DNA of 64,000 nucleotides from Hymenobacter sp. ISL-91 (GTDB lineage: Bacteria > Bacteroidota > Bacteroidia > Cytophagales > Hymenobacteraceae), in NCBI RefSeq assembly GCF_018613725.1, contig NZ_JAGGPS010000007.1, positions 117,463-181,462 on the forward strand. Direction: 5' to 3'. Below the pieces are notes generated by a model. The model ran no database searches, was not told the origin of the DNA, and saw only the letters and a list, made by a program, of their open reading frames with translations. How positions within the stretch are numbered: the first letter of the stretch is position 1; each line of letters opens with the position of its first letter. Both the position numbers and the translations under genes were made by a program. This document shows, piece by piece, positions 1-9,098 of this stretch.

Positions 1-1042
1 GCTTTTATAGCAGATGGTTATTGGTCTGAAATACCTCTAATACCGCCCCTTATTACTATAAATTAGGCGTAAGGCGGTTGCAACTACGTTATCTGGTGTC
101 CCTCAGCGAATTTCATCCTGCCCCTCGTAGCACCGAGGGCTATTGCGTGCTTTCCTTGAATCGAGGCCGGATATCAGCCATTATGCAATGGCTCCGCAAA
201 GTAGCGCGGTTGTGCAGGCAGGTACATTATAGCAACGTTGATGCTTCAGGGGCAACATTAATCATTCACGCATTGCATCGGCTGGGTGACGGGGGCTGTG
301 CTTATTGCCACTCAGTATTGCTACTATGCTACCCTGCAAAGATTTGTTGTGTAAGGTCGACGAAAGCTAATAAATGCGTAGTCATATCATTTGGGCTGAT
401 GATAGGGTGTAGAGCTTGTGCATGCCCGCTATTGAAGGGCCCGGACTTGGATTGGCAATGGTGGGCGGAGACAGGCCCCACACTCTTTATCAGTAAGTCT
501 TAGCCGTGTAATGCGAGTGAATAACTCCTCTGATTTAATGAGTTGCGAAGTAGATGCCCTCTGATGGAAAGGAGAGGGTGCCAGTGAGTTAGAGCAAGGA
601 ACAAAGGCATACGGTAATCCGACTGGTGCCTGGTGCAGAACAACAACGCATGGATACTCCCTTTTGCCAGCGCTTCTTTAGCACTAAGCAGAAAGTACCA
701 TCCTTATAAGCCATTTTCAACCGATTGCACAGATCAACCTACTCTCTCCTCTTATCACTTTGGAGGATAGTGTATAGGAGTAACTGTGAATCGAAGGTCG
801 TTATGGATGTTCATGTATGTGTAAGATAAAGACTTCTAGCTGCTTGTGGTAAAAATAGGCTGTGATTATAATAGAACCGGAATGTAATTTTTTATGCAAA
901 TAAAATATAACTAAAAAAATATTGTTTTTAACTATACTCATTTAATGTTGATTATGAGGCACATACGATATATACGCTCAATGGCGTTCTTGAAAATATA
1001 ATATTGTAGTGTAAAAGTGTAACTAAACTTTTTAAAAGCCTG
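1..1042. other. Gene-free region upstream of the curli genes
   Basis: I see no supportable gene on either strand. The one longer open frame here (about 78-503) starts at a non-ATG codon and has an irregular Cys/His-rich composition unlike any family I know. The last 200 bases before the curlin promoter are strongly AT-rich, as is usual for a regulatory region. Confidence 0.6.
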
Positions 1043-1072
1043 TTGCATGTTGATTATTCTTATTTATATTTG
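1043..1072 (+). promoter_or_regulatory. Bacteroidota-type promoter for the first curlin gene
   Basis: TATATTTG at 1065-1072 is a perfect match to the Bacteroidota -7 element TAnnTTTG. A TTG at 1043-1045 lies 19 bases upstream, the expected place for the -33 element. Transcription would start near 1079 and leave a leader of about 100 bases before the ATG at 1181. Confidence 0.65.
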
Positions 1073-1180
1073 TCTCAATCAAAGGGCAAGGATAATCTTA
1101 AAAGGGAATAGTTCCTTTCTAGGGCCAGGCTTACCCACCGAATTTTTCCTCATATTTTTTTCACTCTTTTCCCCATTACC

Positions 1181-1945
1181 ATGAAAAAAGTACAACTCCT
1201 CGCCGCTGCGGCCGTTCTGTTCGCTAGCTCCGCTTACGCCCAGTCGGGTACCCGCGAATCCTTTCGCGCAATTAACGCCTGCATAGGTTGCGAGCCTCTT
1301 GCACCTTCAATTCGTGAAGCTAGCCAGACTAACCCTAATGGTACGCCTGCTCTCGCCGCTATCGACAACTGCTCGGTAGTAGTACAAGGGGGCGCTGGTG
1401 TTACAACCGGAAGCGACAACCGGGCCGTTGTTGACCAGTCTGGTAATGGTAACCGCGCTGCGCTGTTTCAGCGTGAAGGCGACCGTAACTACGGACTGCA
1501 GGTGCAAACGGGTAACTCTAACCAAGCTACTGCAGTTGTTTGGGGCAACCGTAATACCTCCCTGCAGCTCCAGAGCGGTGACCGTAACAGAGCAGGTATC
1601 AATGTAGACCAGGTAGAAGGGTCGGAGAGCCCACGCGGTACGCAGAACGGTAACGACAACTGGGCTGAGCAGAACCAAGCTGGAAATGACAACAACGCCG
1701 ACATCAGAACTTACGGCAATTCCAACTATGCCTCGCAAAACCAAGTAGGTAGCCGCAACAGCGGTAGCATCATGCAGCGCGTAAATGGTAGTGCTGCCAC
1801 CCAGTCGCAGATTGGTAACGACAATACTGCTGTAACCATGCAGGGCGGGCTAGCCAACGTGCCTTCCTCTATCAGCGGTCAGCGTAGCTGCATCGAGCAG
1901 GGTGGCAACAGCAACCAGGCTTTGGTACTGCAGGATCGTCGCTAG
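1181..1945 (+). CDS. Curlin-repeat amyloid subunit (CsgA/CsgB-like)
   Basis: This 254-residue protein is a secreted curli-type fibre subunit. It opens with a clear signal peptide (MKKVQLLAAAAVLFASSAYAQ). From about residue 75 to the end it is built of short repeats of the form G-x-x-N-x-A-x-x-x-Q, for example GNGNRAALFQ, GNSNQATAVV, GNDNWAEQNQ and GNSNYASQNQ. These regularly spaced Gly, Asn and Gln residues form the beta-strand rungs of curli amyloid. Cys residues at about 34 and 37, near the N-terminus, and one near the C-terminus (RSCIEQ) are unusual for curlins. A second curlin gene and a CsgH-like gene follow on the same strand. No csgE, csgF or csgG is in the window, so the export apparatus must lie elsewhere. 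I cannot say whether this is the major subunit or the nucleator. Confidence 0.85.
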   Translation: MKKVQLLAAAAVLFASSAYAQSGTRESFRAINACIGCEPLAPSIREASQTNPNGTPALAAIDNCSVVVQGGAGVTTGSDNRAVVDQSGNGNRAALFQREGDRNYGLQVQTGNSNQATAVVWGNRNTSLQLQSGDRNRAGINVDQVEGSESPRGTQNGNDNWAEQNQAGNDNNADIRTYGNSNYASQNQVGSRNSGSIMQRVNGSAATQSQIGNDNTAVTMQGGLANVPSSISGQRSCIEQGGNSNQALVLQDRR

Positions 1946-1988
1946 GCCTTCGGGTATAGCAAGCTAAGCCTGTAAGGCAGGTAACAAC

Positions 1989-2028
1989 GGCCGGGCCCCT
2001 TTTCTCGCCGGAGAAAGGAGGCCCGGCC
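1989..2028 (+). other. GC-rich stem-loop between the two curlin genes
   Basis: An 18-base arm (1989-2006) pairs almost completely with 2011-2028 around a GCCG tetraloop. No T-tract follows, so it is not a standard terminator. It could protect the 3' end of the first curlin mRNA or cause partial termination, lowering expression of the second gene. Confidence 0.6.
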
Positions 2029-2134
2029 AATGCCTGCTTCTATCGGGTAAGTAGTAGGGTGGGAACGTTCTTAAGCGTCTGCCCGACTTCCTGAATAGCT
2101 CTATTCTACAGGACTTTGTGTAACTTCCACTCCT

Positions 2135-2734
2135 ATGAAACAGCTCCGTTTTTTCGCATCTGCCGGCCTGCTGACCTGTTTGCTGAGTTGGGCCAATGTG
2201 GCGCAGGCACAACAGGAAGGCCAAAGTGAGGCCAATAGCGTATCTCAGCGCTTGGTCGAGGACTTTGGTTTCTCCGCGCTCGACCAGTTGGTGACGCCAG
2301 CAACGCTTAACACCCGTAACCTGGCAAAATTGGTACAGCTAGGTAGCTTCAATAAAGCCCGGGCCGAGCAGGACAACCCTGGAAGCTTTGCTAACCAGGC
2401 GTATATCTTACAGGTAGGTTCCTCCAACGAAGCTACACTGACTCAGAGGGGTAGCGGTAATACGACAACCCTTAATCAATTGGGTTACAATAACAAAGCC
2501 ACGAGCAAGGTGCAGGGTGATAATAATACCACTAAGCTCAACCAGATCGGCAATGGTAATGACTTCGTGCGTGATGTAGCTACCAACCAGACTGATTTCA
2601 AGCTAACGCAACTAGGCAACAATAACCAGCTCCGTCAGACCGGTACCGAGTCGTTAGCTCCTCCGCGCTACGAAGTGGAGATGAAGGGCAATGGTATTCA
2701 ACTCTCAATTCAAAACGGCCGAATCGGCCAGTAG
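2135..2734 (+). CDS. Second curlin-repeat protein (CsgB/CsgA-like)
   Basis: A 199-residue secreted protein with a signal peptide (residues 1-25, ending NVAQAQ). A non-repetitive stretch of about 60 residues precedes curlin-type repeats such as GSFNKARAEQ, GSSNEATLTQ, GSGNTTTLNQ, GYNNKATSKV, GNGNDFVRDV and GNNNQLRQTG. The Q-x-G-x-x-N spacing matches curlins. It lies 189 bases after the first curlin gene on the same strand, separated by a stable stem-loop, so the two may be co-transcribed at different levels. A long linker before few repeats would suit a nucleator (CsgB role), but this is inference. An intrinsic terminator follows directly. Confidence 0.8.
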   Translation: MKQLRFFASAGLLTCLLSWANVAQAQQEGQSEANSVSQRLVEDFGFSALDQLVTPATLNTRNLAKLVQLGSFNKARAEQDNPGSFANQAYILQVGSSNEATLTQRGSGNTTTLNQLGYNNKATSKVQGDNNTTKLNQIGNGNDFVRDVATNQTDFKLTQLGNNNQLRQTGTESLAPPRYEVEMKGNGIQLSIQNGRIGQ

Positions 2735-2774
2735 CGAAACGACTGCGTGTCGTGCCATATCTGGCCAATGTTGA

Positions 2775-2808
2775 CAAACACCCGCCCTCTCAAAGTGGCG
2801 GGTGTTTG
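2775..2808 (+). terminator. Intrinsic terminator after the second curlin gene
   Basis: A perfect 12-bp stem (CAAACACCCGCC at 2775-2786 with 2797-2808) around a 10-base loop, about 40 bases after the stop codon. The following T content is limited to the GTTTG at the stem end. Confidence 0.75.
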
Positions 2809-2881
2809 CGTGTTTGAAATACAGGTTATGTGAGGGCTATAAATAATCTGAGTTTAATGGTACTATGTTTCTAAAAAAAGG

Positions 2882-2889
2882 TATATTTG
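2882..2889 (+). promoter_or_regulatory. -7 element for the CsgH-like gene
   Basis: TATATTTG matches the Bacteroidota -7 consensus perfectly, 26 bases before the ATG at 2916. The -33 element is not clear. The gene therefore seems to have its own promoter despite its position behind the curlin genes. Confidence 0.5.
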
Positions 2890-2915
2890 ACGTAAATAAA
2901 AAATGCTAAACTACT

Positions 2916-3299
2916 ATGTATACTGCCTTGTTTTTTCTGGCTGGCTGGGCCGCGCTAATGGGAGTCAGCCAAGCTGCATCTGGTCCACCCTATCGGGTCT
3001 GGTTGGAAGCTACGCCCCGTGGTAATATGCTGGAAATGAGTGGCAATTGTGCGAACCTGACAAAAAAAACAGCCTCACTCAGATATGAGATGACATTGGA
3101 GCGCCAGTCAGCCGGTGGGCGTTCAAGCAGTCAGCAGGGCGGTAAATTCGAGTTGACTCCTGGCCAATCGGTAGTGCTATCTAGTACACGCATAAATGTT
3201 GATGGGCAGACCACTTATATTGGCCATCTAGGCGTCTTCGATGCGCATAATGTTTTAGTAGCGCAGGATTCTATCCGGCATGAGCCGGAAAATAAGTAG
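2916..3299 (+). CDS. csgH: CsgH-like curli assembly/amyloid-inhibitor protein
   Basis: A 127-residue protein with a signal peptide (about residues 1-21, ending SQAAS). Its body, with LRYEMTLERQSAGGRSSSQQ, then GGKFELTPGQSV and SSTRINVD, has the layout I know from CsgH: a small secreted immunoglobulin-like fold whose S/G-rich loop precedes a G-x-F-x-L-x-x-G-x-x-x-x-L motif. CsgH and the related CsgC keep curlin subunits from forming amyloid in the periplasm. The location straight after two curlin genes supports the call. One Cys lies in the mature part (SGNCANL). CsgH is best known from Alphaproteobacteria, so its presence here is of interest. The family call is from memory of motifs and needs a profile search. 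Confidence 0.6.
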   Translation: MYTALFFLAGWAALMGVSQAASGPPYRVWLEATPRGNMLEMSGNCANLTKKTASLRYEMTLERQSAGGRSSSQQGGKFELTPGQSVVLSSTRINVDGQTTYIGHLGVFDAHNVLVAQDSIRHEPENK

Positions 3300-3386
3300 T
3301 TTTCAATACGCCTTAGCCTGTCGGTAATCAGTTGCCGGTGCAGCATGCAAGTTCCCTCCGTTTTTCATTGCATTATCCTCCCACCC

Positions 3387-4913
3387 ATGTTGCTCTCCAT
3401 CCGCTCCCGAACGCTGTGGCTGCTATTAATTATCTCTTCGCTGTGGCTCACGAGTTGCGAGGATAATCCGGTCGAGCCTGTGCTATTTGGCAAGGTAACC
3501 GGTACCGTTCGCGACGCTCGCAACAACCAGCCGCTGGCCAATGCCTCTATTACCACAACACCTGCCACATCTTCGGTGGTAACCGATGCCCAAGGAAATT
3601 TCGAGCTAACGGGTGTACCTACTGGCCGTTTGACTGTTGTGGCAACCAAAGTCGATTACCGCTCGGTGACAGTAGCTGTAACCGTGGAAGATAAAGCCAC
3701 CGCGGCTATGGCTATTGTACTGGAAAAAAACCTGTCGACCACACCGCCCTCGCCACCGGTACGGCCCGCGCCTGCCGACCAAGCCACGGTTCCTGGACCA
3801 GACGTGAAGCTGGAGTGGCATCCGGCAGCAGGAACGAGCAGAGGCGACTCATTGCGTTACGATGTAATATTGTACCAGGGCACGAATGGTGTTGCCCGCA
3901 ATCTGCTCACCAATAGCCGCGATACTACGGTGGTAGCTAAACAGCTGAGCTACAACACCACGTATTTTTGGCAGGTAACGGTGCGCAATGCGGGTGGCAG
4001 TTCGGCTCGTTCGCCACTTTGGAGCTTCCGGACCGGAGCGCAACCTGACAACCGTTACCTCTTTGCACGCACCGAAAATGGTAACACCGACATCTATTCC
4101 AGCAACGAAACCGGCACCACACTAACGCGCCTCACCACTTCGGCTTTCGTGGAAGCCAATCCCCGGCTCAGCCCCAACCGCGACCGGATAGCGTATACCT
4201 CCAATGCTACGGGTCAGTTTCAGCTCTACACGATGAACCGCGACGGTTCCGATGTGCGGCAGGTAACCCTGCAACCCGTAGATGGCTACTTCAACCAGGG
4301 AGTGGGCTACAGCTGGTCGCCTGATGGGGGGCAGCTGGTCTACAGCAGCTTCAATAAGCTCTACCGCATCAACCGCGACGGTACTGGCTTGGTGCTGCTG
4401 GCTATGGCCCCGGCTGAACGGCATTTCCGGGAGGTAGACTGGACGGGGCAGGGCAACCGCATTGTAGTGCAGACGGTAGGGGTAAGCATCTACGATTCGG
4501 AATTCTACCTACTCAACGCCGATGGATCGAACTTTACACAGCTCATCGGCAACCTTCCCGGTCGCCTCGATTCTCCCTCCTTCAGTGTAGACGGGCAACG
4601 CATTGTGTATACCCGCGACATAGACGCATTCAACGATGCTAACGGCCGGCAGCTTAATGCGCACATTTTTACGCAGAACCTCGACGGCAGTGGCCTGGTA
4701 GATGTATCAGCAGGCTCGGGTGGCACCACCAATTCTACTAAGCCTGCTGGCTTCAACGACGTGTTTCCTCGCTACTCGCCTGACGGAGCCCGGATTATAT
4801 TTGTGCAGGTGAACAACGTAGCCCAATCGGTACCCGAGATTTTTACGGTTGACTTGACTGGCCGGAACAGAGCAAAGCTATTTGATAATGCCACGATGCC
4901 TGACTGGAAATAA
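3387..4913 (+). CDS. Lipoprotein with carboxypeptidase-like, Fn3 and TolB-type propeller domains
   Basis: A 508-residue outer-membrane or surface lipoprotein. I chose the ATG at 3387 because it places a lipobox (LWLTSC) about residue 24 after a compact hydrophobic signal; the upstream in-frame ATG at 3345 would lengthen the signal to an unlikely size. Domain order: a carboxypeptidase-regulatory-like domain (about 32-115, GTVRDARNNQPLANASI), a fibronectin-III-like domain (about 120-218, ending FWQVTVRNAGGSSARSPLW), then WD40-like beta-propeller repeats (about 222-508) with TolB-type motifs such as PRLSPNRDRIAYTS and YSWSPDGGQLVYSS. Such proteins are thought to bind partners at the envelope; no enzymatic motif is visible. 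A strong hairpin terminator follows. Confidence 0.75.
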   Translation: MLLSIRSRTLWLLLIISSLWLTSCEDNPVEPVLFGKVTGTVRDARNNQPLANASITTTPATSSVVTDAQGNFELTGVPTGRLTVVATKVDYRSVTVAVTVEDKATAAMAIVLEKNLSTTPPSPPVRPAPADQATVPGPDVKLEWHPAAGTSRGDSLRYDVILYQGTNGVARNLLTNSRDTTVVAKQLSYNTTYFWQVTVRNAGGSSARSPLWSFRTGAQPDNRYLFARTENGNTDIYSSNETGTTLTRLTTSAFVEANPRLSPNRDRIAYTSNATGQFQLYTMNRDGSDVRQVTLQPVDGYFNQGVGYSWSPDGGQLVYSSFNKLYRINRDGTGLVLLAMAPAERHFREVDWTGQGNRIVVQTVGVSIYDSEFYLLNADGSNFTQLIGNLPGRLDSPSFSVDGQRIVYTRDIDAFNDANGRQLNAHIFTQNLDGSGLVDVSAGSGGTTNSTKPAGFNDVFPRYSPDGARIIFVQVNNVAQSVPEIFTVDLTGRNRAKLFDNATMPDWK

Positions 4914-4920
4914 AAATAGC

Positions 4921-4984
4921 TACCAGTTGACCCAGAAGAGGGCCACCCGCAGAAGTCGGGTGGCCCTCTTCTGGTTTAACTGGT
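4921..4984 (+). terminator. Long hairpin terminator
   Basis: A perfect 18-bp inner stem (4932-4949 with 4957-4974, loop CAGAAGT) is extended by TACCAGTT at 4921-4928 pairing with AACTGGTA at 4977-4984. It starts 8 bases after the stop codon of the lipoprotein gene. Confidence 0.8.
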
Positions 4985-5616
4985 AGATAAACAATCATAT
5001 GGCATGTTATTGGTGCTTTATCAGTTGTCAAGTGTATTTAGAAAGGAAGGGACATGAGTGGTAATGTCTCCTTCCGCTCGCCATTAGCGGATTTGTTACA
5101 AGAGGATATTCAGGCAGATAAAACAGCTTCGGCGCCTGGAAAAGTATCTATATATGAATAGTTATATAAATACTTGTCTTTTAAAGCATGATTATATGAA
5201 CAATGCAGGTTAACTTTGCAGCTGCAAAATAGGGTAGGTCTAGTAAGTGTCTATATGTAAGTTATATAGTGTCTCCTGCGCGCTGGTATAATACTTGAAG
5301 CCAGTTGCTTAGAAACATACAAGTTTATTTTTCAAAGGATTAACACAAAGATGAAATTATGTTGTATTACTAGGTTTCAATTGTATAGGGCGTATGCATA
5401 CTAAAAGTAGGTAGATATTTATGTGTCATATATCCAATTTAAAATGAAAAAAATCATACACCGTGCCGTGCGTGCGCCCGTATAAGACGGTATTTCAGAC
5501 AAGGCTTTATATAAAGAAGCCGAAGTTTGGCATACTCGTTGCGGAAACAACCTGTTGCTCCGCGACATCCTCTAAGAAGAAACCTTCCAATCGTAAACAG
5601 TTCATTCATCATACTC
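4985..5616 (+). other. AT-rich gene-free leader of the first T9SS gene
   Basis: This 630-base spacer is much more AT-rich than the flanking genes and has no supportable gene. A TAACTTTG at 5211-5218 matches the -7 consensus, but the -33 element is weak, and a start there would give a leader of about 400 bases. Other AT-rich stretches nearer the gene could also act as promoters. Confidence 0.4.
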
Positions 5617-8600
5617 ATGAAAAAGAAATACTTACGCAATAGCAAGGCCGGCTCGGACGGGCGCTTGTGGGCCTTACTGGCCCTGCTGTGGTTTGCGCCC
5701 TTACTGGGCCAGGCTCAGACATTTACAGAATCAATGGGCAATACGGCCACTGAGGGGCAATCTGTAGCTTCTTACACCTCGGCCCTTGGCTTTGATAATG
5801 ATAACGAGAGAGGACTGAGTTACCTTGCCAACGGTACCGATGCTCCAGTGCTTTCGCTGGCTAATCCGGGCGGGGTATCTGGCGGTGTCAACGTACTCTT
5901 CCCGAATAGTAGCTCAGCAGCCAACTTCTTTATTCGCGACATCAGCACGGCTGGTTTCAGTTCTGCTTCTCTTACGTTTCAGTTAAACGCCCCTATTAAC
6001 CAAATCCCAGGAACCAATGCGTCGGCTACAGGCCGGTTTCGTATTGCATACAGCGTGGGCTCGGTAAATGACGCGGGCAACGATACATATGGTAACTATG
6101 TAAACTTGCCTTACACTTACACTGCTGGAAGTTCAGGGGGCTGGGGTGCTGTTACGGTTGATCTTCCGGCTGCTTTTGTAGGCAATTCGCTGGTAGCACT
6201 TCGGTTCCAGCGGGTTGGAGGTGCTACAGGTGATTTCCGGATCGATGACGTGCAATTGAGTGGCACCACGACTCCGGTTGTAACCGGCCTGCCATCCAAC
6301 CTCGACTTCGATAATGTCGCGGTGGGTTCCAACAGTGCCATTCAGAACATTCGTGTTAGCGGCCAGCAGCTAACTGGTAACCTCACTGTAACGGCACCTG
6401 CCGGTTATGAAATCCGGGTTAGCGGTCAGTTTGTACAGAGCATTTCTTTTGCTCCTATTAATGGAGTGGTGCCCGGTACGCGGGTACAGGTGCGTTTCGC
6501 GCCGACGGCAGCGGGCCCTAACAATGCTTCTTTAATTGTGTCGAGCCTCAATGCTGATGAGGTAGCTATTGCTTTGACGGGTAATGGTACTGTTCCTACG
6601 CTTGTCGCCTCACCAGCTTCCGTAGATTTCGGAACCACTTTTGTTGGGCAGGAGACGCCAGCAACCAGCATAACGGTTTCAGGTACTAATGTAGTAAGCC
6701 CTGTAACGGTGACTGCGCCGGCCGGTTTCTCGGTGCGTCGTACGTCTGCCGACGCTTACACGCAGTCAATTGTGCTGACGGCCGCCGAAGCTAACGCAGG
6801 CTTTGCTTTCCAGGCGCGCTTTAACCCAGCAACTTCTGGTGCTTATAACGCCGCCATTCAGATTACTACCCCAAATGCCAGCACGTCGGTAGCAGTACAA
6901 GGGCAGGCTACAGTAGCTCCAACCGGTCCGTTTATTGTTGTTAGCCCAACCAATCTGGACTTCCAGACGGTTTCCGGAAGTGGTTCAGCCCAGACATTGG
7001 CCTTCTCTATCAACGCTGGAAATCTAGACGATCCATTGGTGTTGACCGGCTCCAATAACAATATCGTCTTCCGGGATGCCTCGGCTGGTGGTGATTTTGT
7101 GAATGGCCCTATCACCATTAATCCTACCGACGGTACGGTTTCTCTGCGCGAGATAGAAGTGCGACTGGTTGCTCCAGTGCCTAGCGGCGCATTCGCTGGT
7201 ACTATTACTGCTACCAGCACAGGCGCAGCCCCCAAAGTTGTTACTATTCAAGCCAATGCCATCCAAGGTAACTCGACTATTAACATTGAGGGTGTACTGG
7301 CTCAGTTCTCCACTGTACCTGGCATACCTTCCGATGTGCAGTCGTACTTCGTAACGGGTACTAACTTACTACAGGATCTGAGAATAGCCGCGCCGCAATT
7401 TTTCCAGGTTTCGCTCGACCCTACTTTTGCAGGGGTTGTAGGTACTGGTAATTCGTTCTCGATTACACCGAGCTCAAGTGGTGAGGTGCCTAGGACGCAA
7501 GTATACGTACGCTTCTTGCCTCCATCAGCTCTTACTATTACCGATGTTATCATCAACTCCAGCAGCCCTGCCACCTCGCAGGCTGTTCAGGCCAATGGTA
7601 CCAGCGAGCCCAGCATTCAGATCCTGAATCAATTCGTGGAGGTGCGCAACGTTGTGATCAACACAACTTCTGCTTCGCAGGCAATTACTATCAATGCTAA
7701 GCGAGTGTTGCAGCCTATCACAATTTCAAAGTTGCTGACGCCAAGCTCGCTCAATGTTAATAATGAGCAGCAGTTTCAGCTGTCGTTGGACAATGTGACA
7801 TTTACCAATAGCATTGTCTTGACTCCTAATTCTATGACTAACGAAGTCAACCAAGAGATTTTTGTACGCTACCGTCCAACTTACCTCGGCACTGGCCAGT
7901 CTACTTTACGGTTCCAGAGCAATGACTTCGCTAATCAGAACACCCAGTCGTTTGGTGCAAATGACTTACTCTCCGGCCGTTCTATTGACGTGGAGCCTAC
8001 CTTGCGGAGTGCTGTTAACGTGACGCGTAATGGTGCAACTGCCACTGTAACGTTCACGCTGCCTGCCAACTATGCCGCTATTGGTTACGGTGAAGGTCGT
8101 TTGATTGTCGCCAGCGAATCGGCAACATTGCCATCCACAAGCCAGCCTGCCGATGGAACGCCCTACACTACAGGCAACCAGACTTACGGCGTAGGTCCGC
8201 AGATTGCACCCGGCTTCTTCGTTGTGTACTCGGGAGCCAACAGCTCGGTTATTATCGATGGCCTGAATCCGGCGGTTACCTATTACTTCTATACGTTTGA
8301 GTACAACAACATTCAGAACAACCTGAACATTGCTGTACCCGGTGCCGAGAACTACCTGTCGCCGCCAACGCCTAACCTGATTCCGGGCATTGAAGCTCCA
8401 GGTGAGCCGCCACTGCCTGTAACGCTCGTATCGTTCTCGGCTAAAGCCAGCGGTTCGCAGGTAGCTATTCGTTGGGAAACCGCTTCCGAGCTCAATAACA
8501 AGCACTTTGTAGTTGAGCGTAGCCGCGACAGCCGTGCATTTGTACCTGTGATTACGCGTGCCGGCCAAGGAACCACCAACGCCGCTACTGTATACAATGA

Positions 8601-8940
8601 GGTAGACCGTCAGCCGCTGAATGGCCTGTCGTACTACCGCCTGAAGCAGGTAGACCTTGATGGCAAGACCAGCTACAGCAGCATTGTGGCAGTAAGCCTC
8701 CTGAAGGCCGGTGAAGTAGTTATGTACCCCAACCCGGTTACCGACCAGCTCACTATCACGATGAACGGCGGTACTGAAGGTGTATCAGCAACCATCACCG
8801 ATTTGTCGGGCCGCACTATTCAGGTACAGCAGCTGCGAGCCGATGGAAAACTCAATGTGGCTAACCTGAAGGCTGGCACCTATCTGGTGACAGTTGGTAA
8901 CGGTAGCGCCAAAGTGACCCGTCGCATTGTGAAGCAGTAA
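5617..8940 (+). CDS. Large T9SS-secreted protein with choice-of-anchor/HYDIN-like repeats
   Basis: A 1107-residue secreted protein. The ATG at 5617 (MKKKYLRNSK) gives a normal signal peptide ending LLGQAQ at about residue 34; the open frame extends 30 codons further upstream but without a signal-like start. Residues of about 35-225 form a jelly-roll-like N-terminal region. Then come several repeated Ig-like modules with sentences such as PTLVASPASVDFGTTFVGQ, typical of choice-of-anchor D (ASPM/SPD-2/Hydin-like) domains. Near the C-terminus a module with RWETASELNNKHFVVERS and GLSYYRLKQVDLDGKTSYS is followed by a type A sorting domain (about 1035-1107, VVMYPNPVTDQLTI to VTRRIVKQ). That domain directs export by the type IX system and cleavage by PorU. 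Substrate or partner is unknown; an adhesin role is inference. Confidence 0.85.
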   Translation: MKKKYLRNSKAGSDGRLWALLALLWFAPLLGQAQTFTESMGNTATEGQSVASYTSALGFDNDNERGLSYLANGTDAPVLSLANPGGVSGGVNVLFPNSSSAANFFIRDISTAGFSSASLTFQLNAPINQIPGTNASATGRFRIAYSVGSVNDAGNDTYGNYVNLPYTYTAGSSGGWGAVTVDLPAAFVGNSLVALRFQRVGGATGDFRIDDVQLSGTTTPVVTGLPSNLDFDNVAVGSNSAIQNIRVSGQQLTGNLTVTAPAGYEIRVSGQFVQSISFAPINGVVPGTRVQVRFAPTAAGPNNASLIVSSLNADEVAIALTGNGTVPTLVASPASVDFGTTFVGQETPATSITVSGTNVVSPVTVTAPAGFSVRRTSADAYTQSIVLTAAEANAGFAFQARFNPATSGAYNAAIQITTPNASTSVAVQGQATVAPTGPFIVVSPTNLDFQTVSGSGSAQTLAFSINAGNLDDPLVLTGSNNNIVFRDASAGGDFVNGPITINPTDGTVSLREIEVRLVAPVPSGAFAGTITATSTGAAPKVVTIQANAIQGNSTINIEGVLAQFSTVPGIPSDVQSYFVTGTNLLQDLRIAAPQFFQVSLDPTFAGVVGTGNSFSITPSSSGEVPRTQVYVRFLPPSALTITDVIINSSSPATSQAVQANGTSEPSIQILNQFVEVRNVVINTTSASQAITINAKRVLQPITISKLLTPSSLNVNNEQQFQLSLDNVTFTNSIVLTPNSMTNEVNQEIFVRYRPTYLGTGQSTLRFQSNDFANQNTQSFGANDLLSGRSIDVEPTLRSAVNVTRNGATATVTFTLPANYAAIGYGEGRLIVASESATLPSTSQPADGTPYTTGNQTYGVGPQIAPGFFVVYSGANSSVIIDGLNPAVTYYFYTFEYNNIQNNLNIAVPGAENYLSPPTPNLIPGIEAPGEPPLPVTLVSFSAKASGSQVAIRWETASELNNKHFVVERSRDSRAFVPVITRAGQGTTNAATVYNEVDRQPLNGLSYYRLKQVDLDGKTSYSSIVAVSLLKAGEVVMYPNPVTDQLTITMNGGTEGVSATITDLSGRTIQVQQLRADGKLNVANLKAGTYLVTVGNGSAKVTRRIVKQ

Positions 8941-8962
8941 GCATCTGCTTTAAGCCAATCAG

Positions 8963-8996
8963 AAAAAAGCGCCTCCATACTGGAGGCGCTTTTTTT
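8963..8996 (+). terminator. Intrinsic terminator
   Basis: The stem AAAAAAGCGCCTCCA pairs with TGGAGGCGCTTTTTT around a TAC loop, with a T-run, 22 bases after the stop codon of the T9SS gene. Confidence 0.9.
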
Positions 8997-9098
8997 GTTC
9001 ATACGACTCTATTCTTCAAGCTTAAAAACAAAAAATAATTGATAAAATCTTGTTTTTGTAATTTTATATGGGTATACTGAGTTATCAATCTATGCTCT

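Noticed and set aside
78-503. A 141-codon open frame near the window start
   Set aside because: It begins at a non-ATG codon and has no signal, domain or plausible composition; the whole region looks non-coding.
1380-1930. Short direct repeats within 550 bases
   Set aside because: They encode curlin repeat units in frame and are not a separate repeat array.
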